Position numbers and translations under genes: made by a program. Positions 62,527 to 64,000 of a DNA stretch of 64,000 nucleotides are shown here, one piece after another. Positions within the stretch are counted from its first letter, which is position 1. Each line of letters begins with the position of its first letter. Source of the stretch: Lycocorax pyrrhopterus obiensis (Eukaryota > Chordata > Aves > Passeriformes > Paradisaeidae). The stretch is from the NCBI GenBank assembly GCA_014706295.1, contig JACSVZ010000004.1:92320048-92384047 (forward strand), given 5' to 3'. The notes below the pieces were generated by a model. That model did no database searches and had not been told where the DNA came from. It saw only the letters and a program-made list of their open reading frames with translations.

Positions 62527-64000
62527 GTAAGGTTTCCATTATATTATACATTTCTTTTAATTCTTGTGATTACATCGTTGGAAAATTTGTAGAGGTTGCA
62601 TATACACATCTAGTCAGTTTTAAAATATTAAAGTTTTCTATGGTTTGAAATTCTGAAATTATGTACTCAATACAGGAGATTCTTAATATGCTTAATAAGA
62701 CACAGTAATAAGTAGAATCCTCCACTGTAAACCTAAAAAGTGGATTAGACGGAGCCATGAAATACATGGGAGGAGAACAATGGAACTCCCAACCAGGTCT
62801 TGGAAAGCATAGTCTATGTTTGCATGTAACACTGCAGCAGTGAGTCTGTTAACTCTCGATTTACATCGCATATGGTGCACAGATAGCCAAGGGGTGTATT
62901 CCAAATCCAGTCTGTTTTGCATGTACCATGCTATGCAGAATGCATTTGCCATGACTGTTTGTCTCTTACTTTTGGAGCTCAGGAGCCTGATGATATATTT
63001 CTTCTACTCCAATTAGACCAATGTCCTGATGACCCAGATAAATTTACTGGATTGGGAAGTATTCTTACTTCTTGCAGCATTGCAAAGAGTTTTTTTTTTG
63101 TTTACTTTGTAAAATATAATAGCATTTTCCAGGCTAATTTGTTAATTCTGGAAAGTACTTTGAAGTTTGTATTACAAAACTAATGGGTTTCTCTTACATC
63201 TGCTTTCATTGCATTAGGCTGGAATTGAATCATTACTGAAGAACTGAGACCCCAGACCCAACTGTTTTCAAAAATTCTAGGCTTGTAGATTATAAAAGTG
63301 AAAAATAGATGTCTTATATTGTTTTGCTGCAGAAATTAAGATTTTTTACAGAAGTCAAAGATCGAGTCAAAAATTTCTTCATATCAGGATCAAATACATA
63401 TTTATTAGTTTGACGTATTATATACTCTTTCACACATCACCAGTTTGTCATCTTATTTGTAAAATGTACTTGGACATGTATAGACTTTTCTAGACGTTAC
63501 TAAAAATATTCAAGTATTAACATTTTCTTAAAACAGGAAACTGTTTTCTTATATTTGGGTTAATCCTTTTTAAAAATATACCTCAAAACCCACTACAGAC
63601 TTTAATTCTGTGTGTAGAACATAATCAAATTACTCCTAAAACCAAAACGTATACCTATTCCATATAAGAAGTGAGTATTTAGTCTTCACTGGCAGTCTCT
63701 TCCAACACCTTGCTAGTGGATGGACTGCAAGATGGATGATGGGAGAGCAAAGTCCCTCCCACTGTAAGTAAAGATCAGATTTGTGAGCACTTCAGGAACC
63801 TGAACATACATAAGTCTATGGGACCTGATGAGATGCATCACAGAGTCCTGAGAGAATTGGCTGAGGCAGTTGCCAAGCCACTCTCCATGATATTTGGAAA
63901 GTCATAGAATTCAGGTGAAGCCACTGGTGAGTGGTACAAGAGAAATATTGCACCCATTTTTAAAACAGATAGAAAGGAGGAGCCCAGGAACTACCAATCT
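62527..64000 (+). other. SNTG2: SNTG2 intron, partial, to the window end
   Basis: The intron opens with GTAAGG. The next exon, which should begin the second PH domain, is not seen before 64000. The last 300 bases are a sense-oriented CR1 fragment. The rest is AT-rich intron without recognisable features. Confidence 0.8.
63690..64000 (+). mobile_element. CR1 LINE ORF2 fragment (reverse transcriptase region), cut by window end
   Basis: In the frame starting at 63785 the translation reads [20 protein letters not shown], then [20 protein letters not shown], a stop at 63905-63907, and later NIAPIFKTDRKEEPRNYQS. This is the conserved entry to the CR1 ORF2 reverse transcriptase domain ([16 protein letters not shown]..., ...PIFKKG.KEDP.NYRP). 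The single in-frame TAG stands where the family has Trp (TGG). One stop in about 72 codons suggests moderate age. Frames before 63785 are broken. The element runs on beyond the window, so its length is unknown. Confidence 0.85.

Larger units (their letters stand above)
1..64000 (+). other. SNTG2: SNTG2 locus, internal part (gamma-2-syntrophin gene)
   Basis: The whole window lies inside one gene read on the + strand. Seven exons with consensus AG/GT borders and matching phases join into 187 full codons without a stop. The predicted peptide has the order PDZ C-terminal half, Ser-rich linker, split-PH C-terminal half, which is the syntrophin order. Stretches such as THEEVVHLLRNAGDEVTITV and RWLDTLSVPLSMARISRY agree closely with vertebrate gamma-2-syntrophin as I remember it and much less well with gamma-1. 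Syntrophins are cytoplasmic adaptors that bind dystrophin-family proteins and recruit channels and signalling proteins through the PDZ domain. The start codon, promoter, stop codon and polyadenylation site are outside the window. Confidence 0.93.

Overview
The window is vertebrate nuclear DNA, almost certainly from a bird and probably a songbird (passerine). It is AT-rich, with very long introns. Its mobile elements are the avian set: CR1 LINE fragments, solo LTRs of endogenous retroviruses, and a tRNA-Ile-derived SINE with a CR1-type tail. I recognise that kind of SINE, and this style of LTR, from passerine genomes. Nothing bacterial, phage-like or CRISPR-like is present.

The only protein-coding gene I can support is SNTG2 (gamma-2-syntrophin) on the + strand, and the whole window lies inside it. 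Seven consecutive internal exons are visible: 5183-5226, 5336-5377, 22978-23065, 30009-30100, 44505-44632, 54658-54787 and 62488-62526. All have AG/GT borders and compatible phases. They join into one uninterrupted frame of 187 complete codons (563 coding bases). The first three exons give the C-terminal half of the PDZ domain. The fourth gives a Ser/Gly/Pro-rich linker. The fifth and sixth give the C-terminal half of the split PH domain that packs against the PDZ domain, and the seventh begins the linker to the second PH domain. The 5' exons (start codon, first PH half, PDZ ligand-binding loop) and the 3' exons (second PH domain, syntrophin-unique region) lie outside the window.

The introns hold most of the other content. 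Intron upstream of 5183: one ERVL-like solo LTR (3088-3698). The 17.6-kb intron 5378-22977: a solo LTR (7125-7628), an antisense CR1 tail (8845-9265), an ERVK-like solo LTR (18216-19223) split by a second LTR, a (CA)16 microsatellite and a possible further LTR near 21.7 kb. Intron 23066-30008: an unidentified GC-rich block and the tRNA-Ile/CR1 SINE (27794-27941). Intron 30101-44504: a CR1 tail, a composite antisense CR1 (38395-39485), an ancient antisense CR1 (about 40420-41290), and a repeat-free TAATTA-rich stretch that could be a conserved regulatory block. Intron 44633-54657: a solo LTR with a perfect 5-bp target duplication (46151-46710). Intron 54788-62487: another LTR of that family (61043-61569). 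The last 300 bases enter a sense CR1 ORF2 fragment that continues beyond the window.

I found no convincing new biological system. The most informative structures are the nested LTR pair, whose insertions can be ordered in time, the SINE, the ancient CR1 and the composite CR1. Element names rest on remembered family consensus features and were not checked by any search.
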